Below, piece by piece: positions 16,800 to 26,210 of a DNA stretch of 64,000 nt. Each line of letters opens with the position of its first letter. Within the stretch, counting starts at the first letter, position 1. The notes beneath the pieces were generated by a model, which saw nothing but the letters and a program-made list of their open reading frames with translations, was not told the origin of the DNA and did no database searches. Source of the stretch: an uncultured Roseobacter sp. Lineage in GTDB: Bacteria > Pseudomonadota > Alphaproteobacteria > Rhodobacterales > Rhodobacteraceae. The position numbers were made by a program, and so were the translations under genes. The DNA lies in assembly GCF_947492555.1 (NCBI RefSeq), contig NZ_CANLNE010000003.1:1-64000 (forward strand), in the 5' to 3' direction.

Positions 16800-16811
16800 A
16801 TGCAGGTGCAT
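16800..16811. promoter_or_regulatory. MarR-type autoregulatory operator
   Basis: ATGCAGGTGCAT lies 18 bp upstream of the marR-like start codon, identical to the copy at 16308-16319. The distance is right for autorepression. Confidence 0.6.
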
Positions 16812-16929
16812 CTATATGCTGAATTGAGAGGGAGTTCCACCGGAAGGCCGAGCTTTTTTCCTAGAAAGGTGGTCTTGCGGTTGCCACGATAGATCGGATC
16901 CGGCAGATCGCTGGTCACCGACATACCCA

Positions 16930-17050
16930 GCAAAGCAATTGCGGCGATCTTCGCGCAACGCGAGGAGGCTCCACCGCTCTCTGATGAGCACATCTCGGTT
17001 GATGGCGCGCCGACCAATGAGGGGACCCCTAGGATAAGGTTTCAGCCGAC
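16930..17050 (+). pseudogene. Possible IS5-like transposase scar
   Basis: A plus-strand reading gives IFAQREEAPPLSDEHISVDG and then a degraded tail ending RFQP. This resembles the LSDEHFTVDGTLIEAW...SFRP block of IS5/IS1182-like transposases. Only about 35 residues can be followed and no terminal repeats were found, so this is at best a decayed scar. Confidence 0.35.
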
Positions 17051-17242
17051 GTGCTATGCGTCTTTAGCCGCTGTTCGGAGACTGCCAAAATCGTGCGGCG
17101 TGGGCCGGCGCGACTCGTGGCAAAGGAGACCACGATCTCTTTCAGTAAGGTTTCGGAATGATTTCAGGATCGCCCGCGCGCGGGGTGTTACCAGGCAAAT
17201 TAGGCATAGTCGCACCACTGTATTTCCTTGAGGAATGACACC

Positions 17243-18173
17243 ATGCCCACAATTCGAAACAGCGCACGTCCTTTGTCACAATTTTGGCCATGACCGCCCC
17301 GGCATCCTTCGCTGTCCTCGTCAACCTGACCGCGCCAGACTTGGACGTCACGCGCAAAGCTCGCGAGACCTCGACCCGATTTTTCCAGACGCAGGGTGGC
17401 TTTGTCAGTCAGAGCGGTCAGCGGGCGCAGACCGAGGGTTTCGGCGACCTCTCCAGCGGCATGCTGCGGCCAGTCCCGGCGCCGACCGTCTGACGGAATC
17501 GGCCCAGGCCAGCGTGTTCCTGAATGACCGCCTTACCTTCAGCTATTTTCGTGCTGGTCCGGCGCCGACGACCATTCCGGTGACATGGGTTTTCGATATC
17601 GACCGGTTTTTGAACGACGGTACCGTCGGCGAAGAGTGGAGCCAGAACGTGATCGACTTCAGCATCGGGAGTTCGAACATATTCGACGAACTACAGTTCG
17701 GCGTGAACCACACGCGCGAAACCAACGCCATGGTCTATAACAATGTTGAAACCGATAACTGCGGTATTCCGGGCGCCGCCCGGGAAGCCTTTCTACGCAA
17801 GGATGCCTCCGGCCATGAAGCCCGACTCCTGGTCACATTCGAATACATCCCTGGCGTGGCTTATGACACCACTCTGATGCTGATCGCCGCTGCTAACGAA
17901 TCCCTCAGCTCAGGAGGCGCCGGCGCGAACGACCCGTTCACCAGCACCGATTACCGCAATACGGTCTACACCAGCCTGTTCCTGCCGGATGATGTGGCGA
18001 TGTCGTCGGCCTCGGGTCAGTTTCTGGCGGGCACCTCGACACTCATAAGCCCCGTGCCGCTAAACTCCAGCCTGCTCATGCTTATTGCTGCCTTGGCGAC
18101 ACTCGGTGCGTTTGGTCTACGGCGGGCCAACCTAAACCACCGGTTTCGACCAACTGAGATCATGAAGTCTTGA
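17243..18173 (+). pseudogene. VPLPA-CTERM-type exported protein, broken by two frameshifts
   Basis: ATG 17243 has GAGGA upstream and opens with MPTIRNSARPLS, then must shift frame near 17280 to reach ILAMTAPASFAVL, a signal-peptide core. A second shift near 17480 is needed to enter the long frame (LTESAQASVFLNDRLTFSYF...). The C-terminus reads SPVPLNSSLLMLIAALATLG followed by AFGLRR, a VPLPA-CTERM-like sorting tail with membrane helix and arginines. It would be a secreted, surface-sorted protein of about 300 aa. Two breaks make a pseudogene more likely than error. Confidence 0.58.
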
Positions 18174-18759
18174 CTGTAGTCACATGCGCCCGTTGCATTA
18201 AGCCGACCCAGACAGTTGCAAGAGTTCCATATACCAATAAAATCTCAATCCTTCTGCACTGAAGTCTTGAGCGAGATTTAATGTCTTGAAAAAGTCCGCA
18301 CACGCATGAAGGCACTGCGGATCAAGGGTAGTAGAAAGGTAGGCGTTGGGTTGCAGGCTCAACCTGACTCAACACTTCGGGAACGCGCGTTGACGGTGGT
18401 TTGCCCGGAATTCATTGTCACTGTTGCTCCTCCTTGCTGCTGGATTTACCCCCACAATGCATGAAAAGAATCTGCCCGCCTTTCACTTTACGAAATGCCA
18501 TGTGCTGATTTTCGCCGTTTGGGAGAGGTGCAGCGAATTCGGACTTTGGCCTGCATCTTACAAGTTCAGGCACCATTCGGCGAAAGTACTGTTCGGGTGA
18601 AGCCACTGCAACCTTTCGACAATGACTGCTTCCGCGACTTAGGCTGCGCTGCAGCGTATAGCTCGCGGCAAATGCAAAGTGATGCTGCGTAAGCAAAGTT
18701 CGATAGTCCGAGGTCGGCTTAGTACCGCGTTACTTAAGTTCGCAGCACCCAAACATTGC

Positions 18760-18835
18760 ACTCGCAGCGAATGTCCGCAAAGCGGCTGACCGCAGCATCG
18801 ACGCGGCAGGCTGAAAGTCGGCAATGGGCCGTCTA
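18760..18835 (+). repeat. Dispersed intergenic repeat, copy C
   Basis: Contains GCAGCGAATGTCCGCAAAGC, GGCTGACCGCAGCATC and AAGTCGGCAATGGGCCGTC, closely matching copies A, B and D in order and orientation. Confidence 0.7.
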
Positions 18836-19239
18836 CATCGGCGTGCGCCGCCGTAATCTCAAGGATGCTGCGTTTGCTCAGACGACAGCTCAGAGCCCAA
18901 CGGGGTCACTGCATTTTTTCGCTGCAAGCGTACGGAACGTGGAAAATGCGGCGGGAGCAAAAAGTGCAGGCTGCCTTGCAACAGAAGAACCAAGCATTCG
19001 TGTGAGCCGCAGCATGGAGCGAACTCGAATTCTCAGGCTGCGGGAGGTTCCGGTAGTTTGTCTGCCTTAGCTGTCATCCAATCCTGTTTTTCGACTGTGA
19101 CGTCAGCGGGGCGCTGATGGCTGGGTTTAAAGAGGGGATCGGAGGAAAAACTATACCAAAAGGTCTAACCACCCGCTGTCACCCCGACACCTAGGTCAGC
19201 ACGCATTTCAAGCGACAGCTTCATGAAGTGAGCAAGAAA

Positions 19240-19270
19240 TTAACTATATTTATTTGTACGTATGTATAAT
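19240..19270 (+). promoter_or_regulatory. Candidate promoter of the molybdenum hydroxylase operon
   Basis: A perfect TATAAT occurs at 19265-19270 in an AT-rich patch, with a poor -35 candidate TTAACT at 19240-19245 (19-bp spacer), 53 bp before the first start codon. It overlaps the small palindrome TACGTA. Prediction by eye only. Confidence 0.3.
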
Positions 19271-19322
19271 TTAATGTATCTTAAGTCAGTAAGCGATTCT
19301 CTTAAGCCACAAGGATTTTGAT

Positions 19323-20243
19323 GTGAACGCGGAATTCACGATTGAATGTCTATTGAACTGCGAAAATCATCTGGGTGAAGGCCCGGTTTGGGATGTTCAA
19401 TCAGGGCTGCTCTATTGGGTGGACAGCACCGGCCCACGGGTCGGCAAGGACGCGATCTGGCGGCTGAATCCGGAGACGGGTGCGGTAAAAACTTGGACTC
19501 TAGACCAAGACGTGGGCGCAATGGCGCTGCGCAAAGATGGCGGTGCAGTGCTGGCGCTGAGCGATGGGTTTTACACCTTTGATTTCGACAGCGGCAAAAC
19601 CGAGTTGATCGCGGCGGTGGACGATGATCCATCCCGCGCGCGGCTTAACGACGGCAAATGTGATCGCCACGGGCGTTTCTTTGCAGGCGGGATGGACGAC
19701 AAAGAAGAGCTGGGCATTTGTGGGTTGTGGCGGCTGGACCCGGACCTGAGCCTGCGTAAAATCGAAGACGGGATCATCTGTTCCAACGGTCCGTGCTGGA
19801 GCCCCGACGACGCGACATTCTACTTCGCTGATACTTTCAAGAACGAGATTTGGGCCTATGACTACGATCTGGCCAGCGGAACACCCACCAACAAGCGGGT
19901 GTTCGCCTCGACCAAAAAAGACACGGGATTTGCAGATGGATCGACGGTGGATGCTGAAGGTTATCTGTGGAACGCGCAGGTCATTTCGGGCGATTTGATC
20001 CGTTACGCGCCCGACGGCAGCGTGAACCGCAAAATCTCGATGCCGGTGCGCAACATCACCTCCGTGATGTTCGGCGGTCCTGAACTGGAGGACATCTACG
20101 TCACGTCGATGGCGCGGGTGTCGCATCCCGCCACACATGACGGTTTTGAAAAACAGACAAAACCACAATTCGCCGCCGGCGGCCTGTTTCGCATTCGCGG
20201 ACTGGGCATTCGCGGTGTGCCCGAGCCGCGTTTCGCGGGCTGA
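19323..20243 (+). CDS. SMP-30/gluconolactonase family protein
   Basis: A 306-aa six-bladed propeller of the SMP-30/regucalcin family, usually sugar or other lactonases with a bound divalent metal. Visible motifs are HLGEGPVWD (metal-binding Glu, near residue 18), RLNDGKCDRHGRFFAG near 102, and TGFADGSTVDAEGYLW near 201 with the metal-binding Asp. The start is GTG 19323 with CAAGGA upstream; an ATG two bases earlier is closed at once by TGA. First gene of an eight-gene operon with a molybdenum hydroxylase, so it may open a lactone made by that enzyme. Confidence 0.85.
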   Translation: MNAEFTIECLLNCENHLGEGPVWDVQSGLLYWVDSTGPRVGKDAIWRLNPETGAVKTWTLDQDVGAMALRKDGGAVLALSDGFYTFDFDSGKTELIAAVDDDPSRARLNDGKCDRHGRFFAGGMDDKEELGICGLWRLDPDLSLRKIEDGIICSNGPCWSPDDATFYFADTFKNEIWAYDYDLASGTPTNKRVFASTKKDTGFADGSTVDAEGYLWNAQVISGDLIRYAPDGSVNRKISMPVRNITSVMFGGPELEDIYVTSMARVSHPATHDGFEKQTKPQFAAGGLFRIRGLGIRGVPEPRFAG

Positions 20244-20265
20244 GGGCATCAAGGGAGGACACCAT

Positions 20266-21114
20266 ATGAAACCATCTGCATTCCGCTACGAACGACCCAC
20301 TGATTTGCAAGCCGCCCTTGCGCTTTTGGCGACGGGCGGGGACGCACGTATCCTTGCGGGCGGCCAAAGCCTTGTTCCCATGATGAACTACCGTTTGGCG
20401 CAGCCTGCGTGCCTGATCGACATCAACCGGGTGTCGGATCTTGACTACATCCGCGAGGACGGCGACGTGATTGCCATTGGTGCGCTGGCGCGCCACGGGG
20501 CGATCAAATCCTCGGATCTGATCAAGGCCCATCTGCCCATCGTTGCCGAAGCCTATGACTGGATTGCACATGCCGCCGTGCGCAACCGGGGCACGCTGTG
20601 TGGCAACTTGTGTCATGCGGATGCGGCGTCCGAGATGCCAGCGATCATGCAAATACTGGAGGCGGAGTTGGTGCTGGCCAAGGTGGGGACCACACGGACG
20701 GTCGCGGCCACAGAGTTTTTCGTCGGAACCTATGAGACCGCGATTGCCGAGGATGAGATGCTGACCGAGGTGCGCATTCGCAAACCCGCTGCCGGGACCG
20801 GTTGGGGGTTTGAGGAAGTGGCGATGCGGCGCGGCGATTACGCGTGGTGCACGGTCGTGGCGACGCTTGAGATCAGCGACGGCAATATCGTCGCACCGCG
20901 CATTGCCATAGCGGGGGTCAACGATTGTGCCGCGCGTTTGGGGACTGTGGAGGGCGCCCTGACCGGCAAGAAACCCGACGCGTCTCTGTTCGCGGACGTC
21001 GCGGCGACTGCGGCCGAGGCGGCAACGCCGACCGAAAACGCGGCCTACAAACGCGACCTCATCCGGGCGTTGTTGCCACGGGTGCTCAACGATGCGGTGG
21101 AACGCGCGGGATAA
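20266..21114 (+). CDS. Molybdenum hydroxylase, FAD-binding subunit (CoxM/XdhB-like)
   Basis: A 282-aa medium subunit with the family FAD loops AGGQSLVPMMNYRLAQP (residues 32-48) and HAAVRNRGTLCGNLCHADAASEMP (residues 102-125). It carries electrons from the iron-sulfur subunit to the acceptor. ATG 20266 has GGGAGGA upstream and lies 22 nt after the SMP-30 gene. It forms an M-S-L gene order with the next two genes, the order of CO-dehydrogenase-like enzymes. Confidence 0.9.
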   Translation: MKPSAFRYERPTDLQAALALLATGGDARILAGGQSLVPMMNYRLAQPACLIDINRVSDLDYIREDGDVIAIGALARHGAIKSSDLIKAHLPIVAEAYDWIAHAAVRNRGTLCGNLCHADAASEMPAIMQILEAELVLAKVGTTRTVAATEFFVGTYETAIAEDEMLTEVRIRKPAAGTGWGFEEVAMRRGDYAWCTVVATLEISDGNIVAPRIAIAGVNDCAARLGTVEGALTGKKPDASLFADVAATAAEAATPTENAAYKRDLIRALLPRVLNDAVERAG

Positions 21115-21146
21115 CGCGCAACCCCAACCACAGATGGAGGAAAAAC

Positions 21147-21650
21147 ATGACCAAGGTATCTTTTCAACTGACCGTCAACGGGCGCGTGCGGGAGGCGAGC
21201 GTGCCGCCGCGGATGCTTTTGTCGGATTTCATCCGTCACGAACTCGCCATGCCCGGCACGCATGTAGGATGTGAGCACGGGGTCTGTGGATCTTGCAACG
21301 TGATGTTGGACGGCAAGGCCGTGCGGTCATGTCTGATGTTTGCGATTCAGGCCGAGGGGTCAGAGATCACCACGGTTGAGGGCCTGGCAACGGGCGATGA
21401 TTTGCATCCGATCCAACAGGCATTCTGGGAAGAGCACGGGCTGCAATGCGGCTTTTGCACGCCGGGCATGCTGGCCACGGCGCAGGAATTGCTTGCCGAG
21501 AACTCCGATCCCACGGACGACGAAATTCGCGAGGCGATTTCGGGGAACTTGTGTCGCTGTACCGGATACGAATTCGTCATCAGCGCCATTCGCTCCGCCT
21601 CCGTCAAGCTGCGCGCGGCTCAGGCCGAAACCACGCTTCAGCCCGTCTGA
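21147..21650 (+). CDS. Molybdenum hydroxylase, 2Fe-2S subunit (CoxS-like)
   Basis: A 167-aa protein with a plant-type 2Fe-2S domain ([15 protein letters not shown], residues 41-55) and a second helical 2Fe-2S domain (CGFCTPGML and [10 protein letters not shown]). Both clusters have their full cysteine sets. ATG 21147 has TGGAGGA upstream; the earlier open frame overlaps the previous gene. It relays electrons from the molybdenum site to FAD. Confidence 0.92.
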   Translation: MTKVSFQLTVNGRVREASVPPRMLLSDFIRHELAMPGTHVGCEHGVCGSCNVMLDGKAVRSCLMFAIQAEGSEITTVEGLATGDDLHPIQQAFWEEHGLQCGFCTPGMLATAQELLAENSDPTDDEIREAISGNLCRCTGYEFVISAIRSASVKLRAAQAETTLQPV

Positions 21651-21668
21651 CCCAGAAGGGAATCTCCC

Positions 21669-24149
21669 ATGTCCAACCATCTCAAAAGCAACGTCATCCC
21701 TCCCAGCCGTCAGCGCGAGGCGCCACGTGCCGGGATGACCTGGATCGGCCAGAGCATGAAGCGCGTCGAAGACCCGCGCATCCTGTCCGGCAAGGGTGGC
21801 TATATCGACGATATCGCGGTGCCCGGTATGGCCCACGCCGCGATGGTATCAAGCCCCCATGCCCACGCGCGCATCGTCAGCATCGATACTTCCAAGGCCG
21901 AGAAGCTGCCCGGTGTGATTGGCGTCTACACAGGCGAAGACATGGCGCGCGTCGTGGACCCGTGTCCGAGCTTTGCGTCCCCTCCGATCACGCAGAACGC
22001 GATGTCCGTGGGCAAGGTACGCCATGTCGGCGAAGTCGTCGCCGCGGTCGTGGCAGAGGATCGCTATGTCGCCGAAGACGCCGCCGAACTGGTCGAGATG
22101 GAGTGGGACATCCTGCCTGCCTGCGTTGATCTGGAAGCCTCTGCCGCCGCAACCGGGGAGGCCGTGCTGCACCCCGATGACCGGGACGGCAATGTCGCAC
22201 TGGATGAGAGTTTCAGCTTTGGCGATGTGGATGAGCATTTCGATGAAGCGCATACCATCGTGAAACGCCGACTGCGCTGGCGGCGGTCCTCGGCTCAAGC
22301 GATTGAAACCTGCGGTGTCGTCGCCCAGTTCGATCCGTTCAAGGGTGGCTACACGATCCATTCCAATTCAAACTTTTACAACTTTATCCCCTTCGTCATC
22401 GGTGGATCGCTGCGCGTCTCGCCCGGCGAATTGCGGATCATTCCCGTGCTGACAGGGGGCAGCTTTGGCTCCAAGGTGTTCAGCCACAAAATCATCATTC
22501 TGACGGCGGGCCTTGCCCGGCTGGCGGGCGTACCGGTCAAGTACATCGAAGACAGGCTGGAGCATTTCACCAACTCCGACAGCCACGGGTCGGACCGCCT
22601 TTATGATGCCGAGTTGGCAGTGACCGAGGATGGCACCTTTACCTCCCTGCGGTTCACGGTGATGGATGACTACGGCGCCTATTTGCAATTCGGGGTCGGC
22701 ACCCATGGCAACGCCATGGCGCAGGTCACCGGACCCTACCAAATCCAGAGCTTTGGCATGCGGGTGATGGCGGTGCTGACAAACAAGACGCAACAGGGCC
22801 CTTATCGGGGATTTGGCTCTGAAGTCACCAATTGGGTGATGGAGCGCATGGTGGACGCCGCCGCCGAGGAATTGGGCCGCGACCCGGTTGAATTGCGCGT
22901 GCAGAACATGATCCAGCCGGATCAGTTCCCTTACATGATCCCGACGGGAAACATCTATGACAGCGGCAACTTCCAAAAAGTTCTGTCCGAGGCACAAACG
23001 ATGTTTGATTTCGACGGCTGGCGCGACAAGGCGCGTGCGATGCGCGCCGAGGGGCGCTGTGTCGGGGTTGGCCTTGCCACCTGCATGGAACGCAGCGTCT
23101 ACGGCCCAACCGAATGGTGGTCGCTCAACAACAAGGAGACGCCCGGTTTCACGCTGACCTCGACACCCGAAGGGATCACCGTACGGCTTGATCCGTCGGG
23201 CAAGATGTTTGTGACGCTGAACTCTCCCATGGTGGGCAATTCGCCCGAAACGGTGGTGGCGCAAATCCTTGCGGAGCGCCTGACCATCGCGCCCGAAGAC
23301 ATCGTGTTCAACTATTCCGACAGCCAGTCCGGTTTCAACGGGGTGGGGCCCCAAGGTAGCCGCTTCACGGCGATGATCGCGGGGGCCTGCGTCAGCGCGT
23401 CGATCAAGCTTGAGGAAAAGCTGAAGCGCTTTGGCGCGCATATGCTGCAACGCCGCCCCGAGGATGTGGAGTTGCGCAATGGGACGGTCGCTGTCAAAGG
23501 TCTGAAAGATCAGGAAAAACCCTTTGGTGAGATCGCGCTGACGTCCAGCTTCTTCCGGTTGAGCTTCCCTGATGGCGAGGAATTCGACAGCGGGATCGAG
23601 ACAACGGCGGTCTACGATCACCCGCTGTCGACGGACCCGGCGGAAGATCGCAGCCATCTGGGGATTTTCTATCCCATCGTTGGCCATATCTGCCACATCG
23701 TGGCGGTCGAGGTTGATGCCGGCACGGGCAAAGTCGAAATCCTCGACTATGCTGCTGTGCATGACAACGGCACCATGGTGAACCCCCGCACGCTGGCGGG
23801 GCAGGTCTGGGGTGGGACGGCCAATGGCATTGGCACGACACTCAGCGAGGTGTTCAACTACGATGATGAGGGACAATTTACGAACCCCAACTTCGCCGAG
23901 TTCGCCATGCCCACAGCCAATGAAATGCCCCGCAATTTCAAGCTCGGCCATGTCGAAACCCCATCGCCCTTTACGGAATACGGGATCAAGGGTGGCGGCG
24001 AAGGGGGCAGACTTGGCGCGCCCTCCGCGTTGACCAGCGCGATCGAGGATGCATTGTCGGATCGTGGCGTTAAGATAACATCACTGCCTGTGACGCCACC
24101 GATCCTGCGTGGATTGATCCGTACGGCAGAACAGACGGCGGCAGAGTAG
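21669..24149 (+). CDS. Molybdenum hydroxylase, molybdopterin-binding subunit (CoxL-like, form II type)
   Basis: An 826-aa large subunit of the xanthine oxidase/CO dehydrogenase family. The active-site loop reads GPYRGFGSE, not the AYxCSFR loop of true CO dehydrogenase, so CO oxidation is unlikely; it should hydroxylate an aldehyde or heterocycle. GGSFGSK and the C-terminal GIKGGGEGG with its catalytic Glu are present. It follows the 2Fe-2S gene by 18 nt. The substrate is unknown; the downstream BKACE, thioesterase and TPP enzyme suggest a multi-step degradation. Length is normal for the family. Confidence 0.92.
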   Translation: MSNHLKSNVIPPSRQREAPRAGMTWIGQSMKRVEDPRILSGKGGYIDDIAVPGMAHAAMVSSPHAHARIVSIDTSKAEKLPGVIGVYTGEDMARVVDPCPSFASPPITQNAMSVGKVRHVGEVVAAVVAEDRYVAEDAAELVEMEWDILPACVDLEASAAATGEAVLHPDDRDGNVALDESFSFGDVDEHFDEAHTIVKRRLRWRRSSAQAIETCGVVAQFDPFKGGYTIHSNSNFYNFIPFVIGGSLRVSPGELRIIPVLTGGSFGSKVFSHKIIILTAGLARLAGVPVKYIEDRLEHFTNSDSHGSDRLYDAELAVTEDGTFTSLRFTVMDDYGAYLQFGVGTHGNAMAQVTGPYQIQSFGMRVMAVLTNKTQQGPYRGFGSEVTNWVMERMVDAAAEELGRDPVELRVQNMIQPDQFPYMIPTGNIYDSGNFQKVLSEAQTMFDFDGWRDKARAMRAEGRCVGVGLATCMERSVYGPTEWWSLNNKETPGFTLTSTPEGITVRLDPSGKMFVTLNSPMVGNSPETVVAQILAERLTIAPEDIVFNYSDSQSGFNGVGPQGSRFTAMIAGACVSASIKLEEKLKRFGAHMLQRRPEDVELRNGTVAVKGLKDQEKPFGEIALTSSFFRLSFPDGEEFDSGIETTAVYDHPLSTDPAEDRSHLGIFYPIVGHICHIVAVEVDAGTGKVEILDYAAVHDNGTMVNPRTLAGQVWGGTANGIGTTLSEVFNYDDEGQFTNPNFAEFAMPTANEMPRNFKLGHVETPSPFTEYGIKGGGEGGRLGAPSALTSAIEDALSDRGVKITSLPVTPPILRGLIRTAEQTAAE

Positions 24150-24157
24150 GAGCAAAA

Positions 24158-25084
24158 GTGTCGAAACGTCGTCCCGTCATTATCACCTGCGCGATCACCG
24201 GGGCTATTCACACGCCCTCGATGTCGCCGCATTTGCCCGCAACATCTGAGGCTATTGTCGCCTCGGCTGTGGCGGCTGCGCATGCGGGCGCGGCGATCCT
24301 GCATCTGCACGCGCGCAATGACGAGACCGGGCAGCCGGATCAAAGCGTCAAAGGCTTTGGCCGGATCGTGCCCCAGATCGCGGCACGCACAGATGCCGTG
24401 TTGAACCTGACCACGGGCGGTAGTCCCTACATGACCGTTGAAGAACGCGTGCGCCCGGCGGCGGAATTTGCACCGGAACTCGCCTCGCTCAACATGGGGT
24501 CGATGAATATGGGGCTGTTCCCGATGCAACAGCGCTTTCCCCAGTTGCCAGAGTGGGAACACGCCCATCTTGAAGGCTCAAAAGACCTGGTTTTCCGCAA
24601 CAGCTACAAAGACATAGACTACGTTCTGGATACCTGCCGCAGCAACGGCACGCGGTTTGAGTTTGAGTGTTATGACACCGCGCATCTCTACAATCTCGCG
24701 CATTTTGCGGACAAGGGCGCGGTTGAGCCGCCGTTTTTCGTGCAAACGGTGTTTGGATTGCTGGGCGGAATAGGCGCGCATCCCGATGACGTTGCGCATA
24801 TGCGCCGCACCGCGTTGCGGTTGTTTGGCGGTGACATGGTGTGGTCCGCGCTTGGCGCGGGCGCGCACCAGATGCGGGTCGCCGCCACTGTTGTTGCGGG
24901 GGGCGGTCATGTACGTGTGGGCCTTGAGGATTCACTCTGGGCCGGACCGGGCGAGCTGTCCGTGTCCAACGCCGATCAGGTGCAGGCGGCCAAAACCCTG
25001 ATCGAAACGCTGGGCTGCCGAGTGGCCACACCAGATGAGGCGCGCAGGCTTTTGCAATTGGACCTCAAGCAGAAGGCGGTGTGA
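24158..25084 (+). CDS. BKACE family beta-keto acid cleavage enzyme (DUF849)
   Basis: A 308-aa enzyme of the beta-keto acid cleavage family, which converts a beta-keto acid plus acetyl-CoA into acetoacetate and a new CoA ester using a divalent metal. ITCAITGAIHTPSMSP, LHLHARN (metal-binding His pair) and LNLTTGGS are typical, as is the late AAGH-like stretch VGLEDSLWAGPGELS. The start is GTG with TAGGAG upstream. The CoA ester formed could be hydrolysed by the thioesterase three genes on, as in carnitine degradation. The side-chain specificity cannot be read reliably. Confidence 0.9.
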   Translation: MSKRRPVIITCAITGAIHTPSMSPHLPATSEAIVASAVAAAHAGAAILHLHARNDETGQPDQSVKGFGRIVPQIAARTDAVLNLTTGGSPYMTVEERVRPAAEFAPELASLNMGSMNMGLFPMQQRFPQLPEWEHAHLEGSKDLVFRNSYKDIDYVLDTCRSNGTRFEFECYDTAHLYNLAHFADKGAVEPPFFVQTVFGLLGGIGAHPDDVAHMRRTALRLFGGDMVWSALGAGAHQMRVAATVVAGGGHVRVGLEDSLWAGPGELSVSNADQVQAAKTLIETLGCRVATPDEARRLLQLDLKQKAV

Positions 25085-25086
25085 CG

Positions 25087-25791
25087 ATGCGACAGCAATT
25101 ACGCAGTCTGACCCTGATCCAGGGCTCAGATATCAACCGCAAACCCGGACGCCCCAAAGGCGGCAAGTCAGAGCAGACCCGCGAGCGCATTCTTGACGCC
25201 GCAGAACAACTGTTTGCCGACCGGGGCTATGACGGTGCCTCAATCCGCGACGTGGCGGCGGCGGCGGGGCTGCAAATCCATTCCATCAGCTATCACTTCG
25301 GTCCTAAAGAACAGCTTTTTGATGCGGTGGTCGCGCGGCGTGCCGATATTATGACCGGGCTGCGCGGCGCGGCGCTGGAAACGGCGCGCCAGCAGGCAGG
25401 CGCGGCGGCGATCCCGATCAAGCAGCTGGTGCGGGACTACGCCAGCCCCTTCATTCAATCCGCCAGCCATGGCGATGTGGGTTGGCGAAACTACGCGGCC
25501 CTTATGGGACGGCTTGCCAATTCCCCTTTGGGCACGGAGATCATCGCGCGCCACTACGATGACATGGCACGCGAATACATCACTGAGTTGCAAAGGGCCC
25601 TGGCGGGGGCGGACCCGGAAGACGTGGTCGAAGGGTTCTCGGCCATGGTCGCCGCGATGCTTGGGATTTGTGCGGCTACGGGGCGTCCCGAACGGTTGTC
25701 AGGGCGCAACGCGCAACGCCCGCCCGAGGAGAGCTTTGAGGCGCTGGTGCGCTTTCACACCGCAGGATTTCTCGCGCTGACAATCGCTTAA
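25087..25791 (+). CDS. TetR family transcriptional regulator
   Basis: A 234-aa regulator with an N-terminal TetR helix-turn-helix (RERILDAAEQLFADRGYDG, SIRDVAAAAGLQIHSISYHFG) and a ligand-binding C-terminal domain. A GTG at 25081 overlapping the BKACE stop could also be the start; ATG 25087 is preferred. It lies inside the operon, so it is probably co-expressed with the genes it controls. Confidence 0.88.
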   Translation: MRQQLRSLTLIQGSDINRKPGRPKGGKSEQTRERILDAAEQLFADRGYDGASIRDVAAAAGLQIHSISYHFGPKEQLFDAVVARRADIMTGLRGAALETARQQAGAAAIPIKQLVRDYASPFIQSASHGDVGWRNYAALMGRLANSPLGTEIIARHYDDMAREYITELQRALAGADPEDVVEGFSAMVAAMLGICAATGRPERLSGRNAQRPPEESFEALVRFHTAGFLALTIA

Positions 25792-25808
25792 GCGGAAAGG
25801 ATGGCTAC

Positions 25809-26210
25809 ATGGGACAGACGCTGGAAAGCGGCGCAACATACGCATTGCGCGCAAAAGTCGATGATACACGCACTGCCGCATCATTGGCAGATATCGGTGA
25901 GGTTCTGCCGCCCGTGTTTGGAACACCGTTCATGATCGCCGATATGGAACGCGCTTGCGCGGCGTTACTGACGCCGCTCCTGCCAGAAGGTTGGGTTTCT
26001 GTCGGCGCAAAGATTGAAGTGTCCCATCTTGCGCCAACACCCGTGGGGGGCGAGGTCACAGCCACCGCGCAGTTCACGGCACAAGAGGGTCCGCTCTATT
26101 GGTTCGATGTCTGGGCAGAGGACGCAAGCGGACGCATCGGCAAGGGGCGCATTGCGCGCGCGATCGTGGATCAGAAGGCGCTCTTGGACAAAGCCGAGGG
26201 GCGCGCATGA
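25809..26210 (+). CDS. Thioesterase, FlK-like hot-dog fold
   Basis: A 133-aa protein resembling fluoroacetyl-CoA thioesterase FlK and relatives. The segment VFGTPFMIADMERACAALL carries the Thr and Glu, and VSHLAPTPVGGEVTATA the His, of the FlK-type catalytic triad. It would hydrolyse a short CoA ester. It sits between the TetR and TPP-enzyme genes and overlaps the latter by ATGA. Its pairing with a BKACE enzyme suggests that the ester made by cleavage is its substrate. Confidence 0.82.
   Translation: MGQTLESGATYALRAKVDDTRTAASLADIGEVLPPVFGTPFMIADMERACAALLTPLLPEGWVSVGAKIEVSHLAPTPVGGEVTATAQFTAQEGPLYWFDVWAEDASGRIGKGRIARAIVDQKALLDKAEGRA

Larger units (their letters stand above)
18174..19322. other. 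Gene-poor region of about 1.15 kb
   Basis: No open frame here has a plausible ribosome site or recognisable product. The region holds repeat copy C (18760-18835) and further GCAGC-rich stretches that may be degenerate copies. The right end (about 19230-19320) is AT-rich and should contain the promoter of the SMP-30/molybdenum hydroxylase operon. Confidence 0.5.

Noticed and set aside
22368-23951. 527-aa open frame antisense to the molybdopterin subunit
   Set aside because: It lies fully opposite a clear CoxL-like gene and is rich in His/Arg/Gly with no motif; a GC-codon shadow.
21669-24149. Aerobic CO dehydrogenase (form I)
   Set aside because: The active-site loop is GPYRGFG, lacking the Cys of the AYxCSFR motif needed for the Mo-Cu site.
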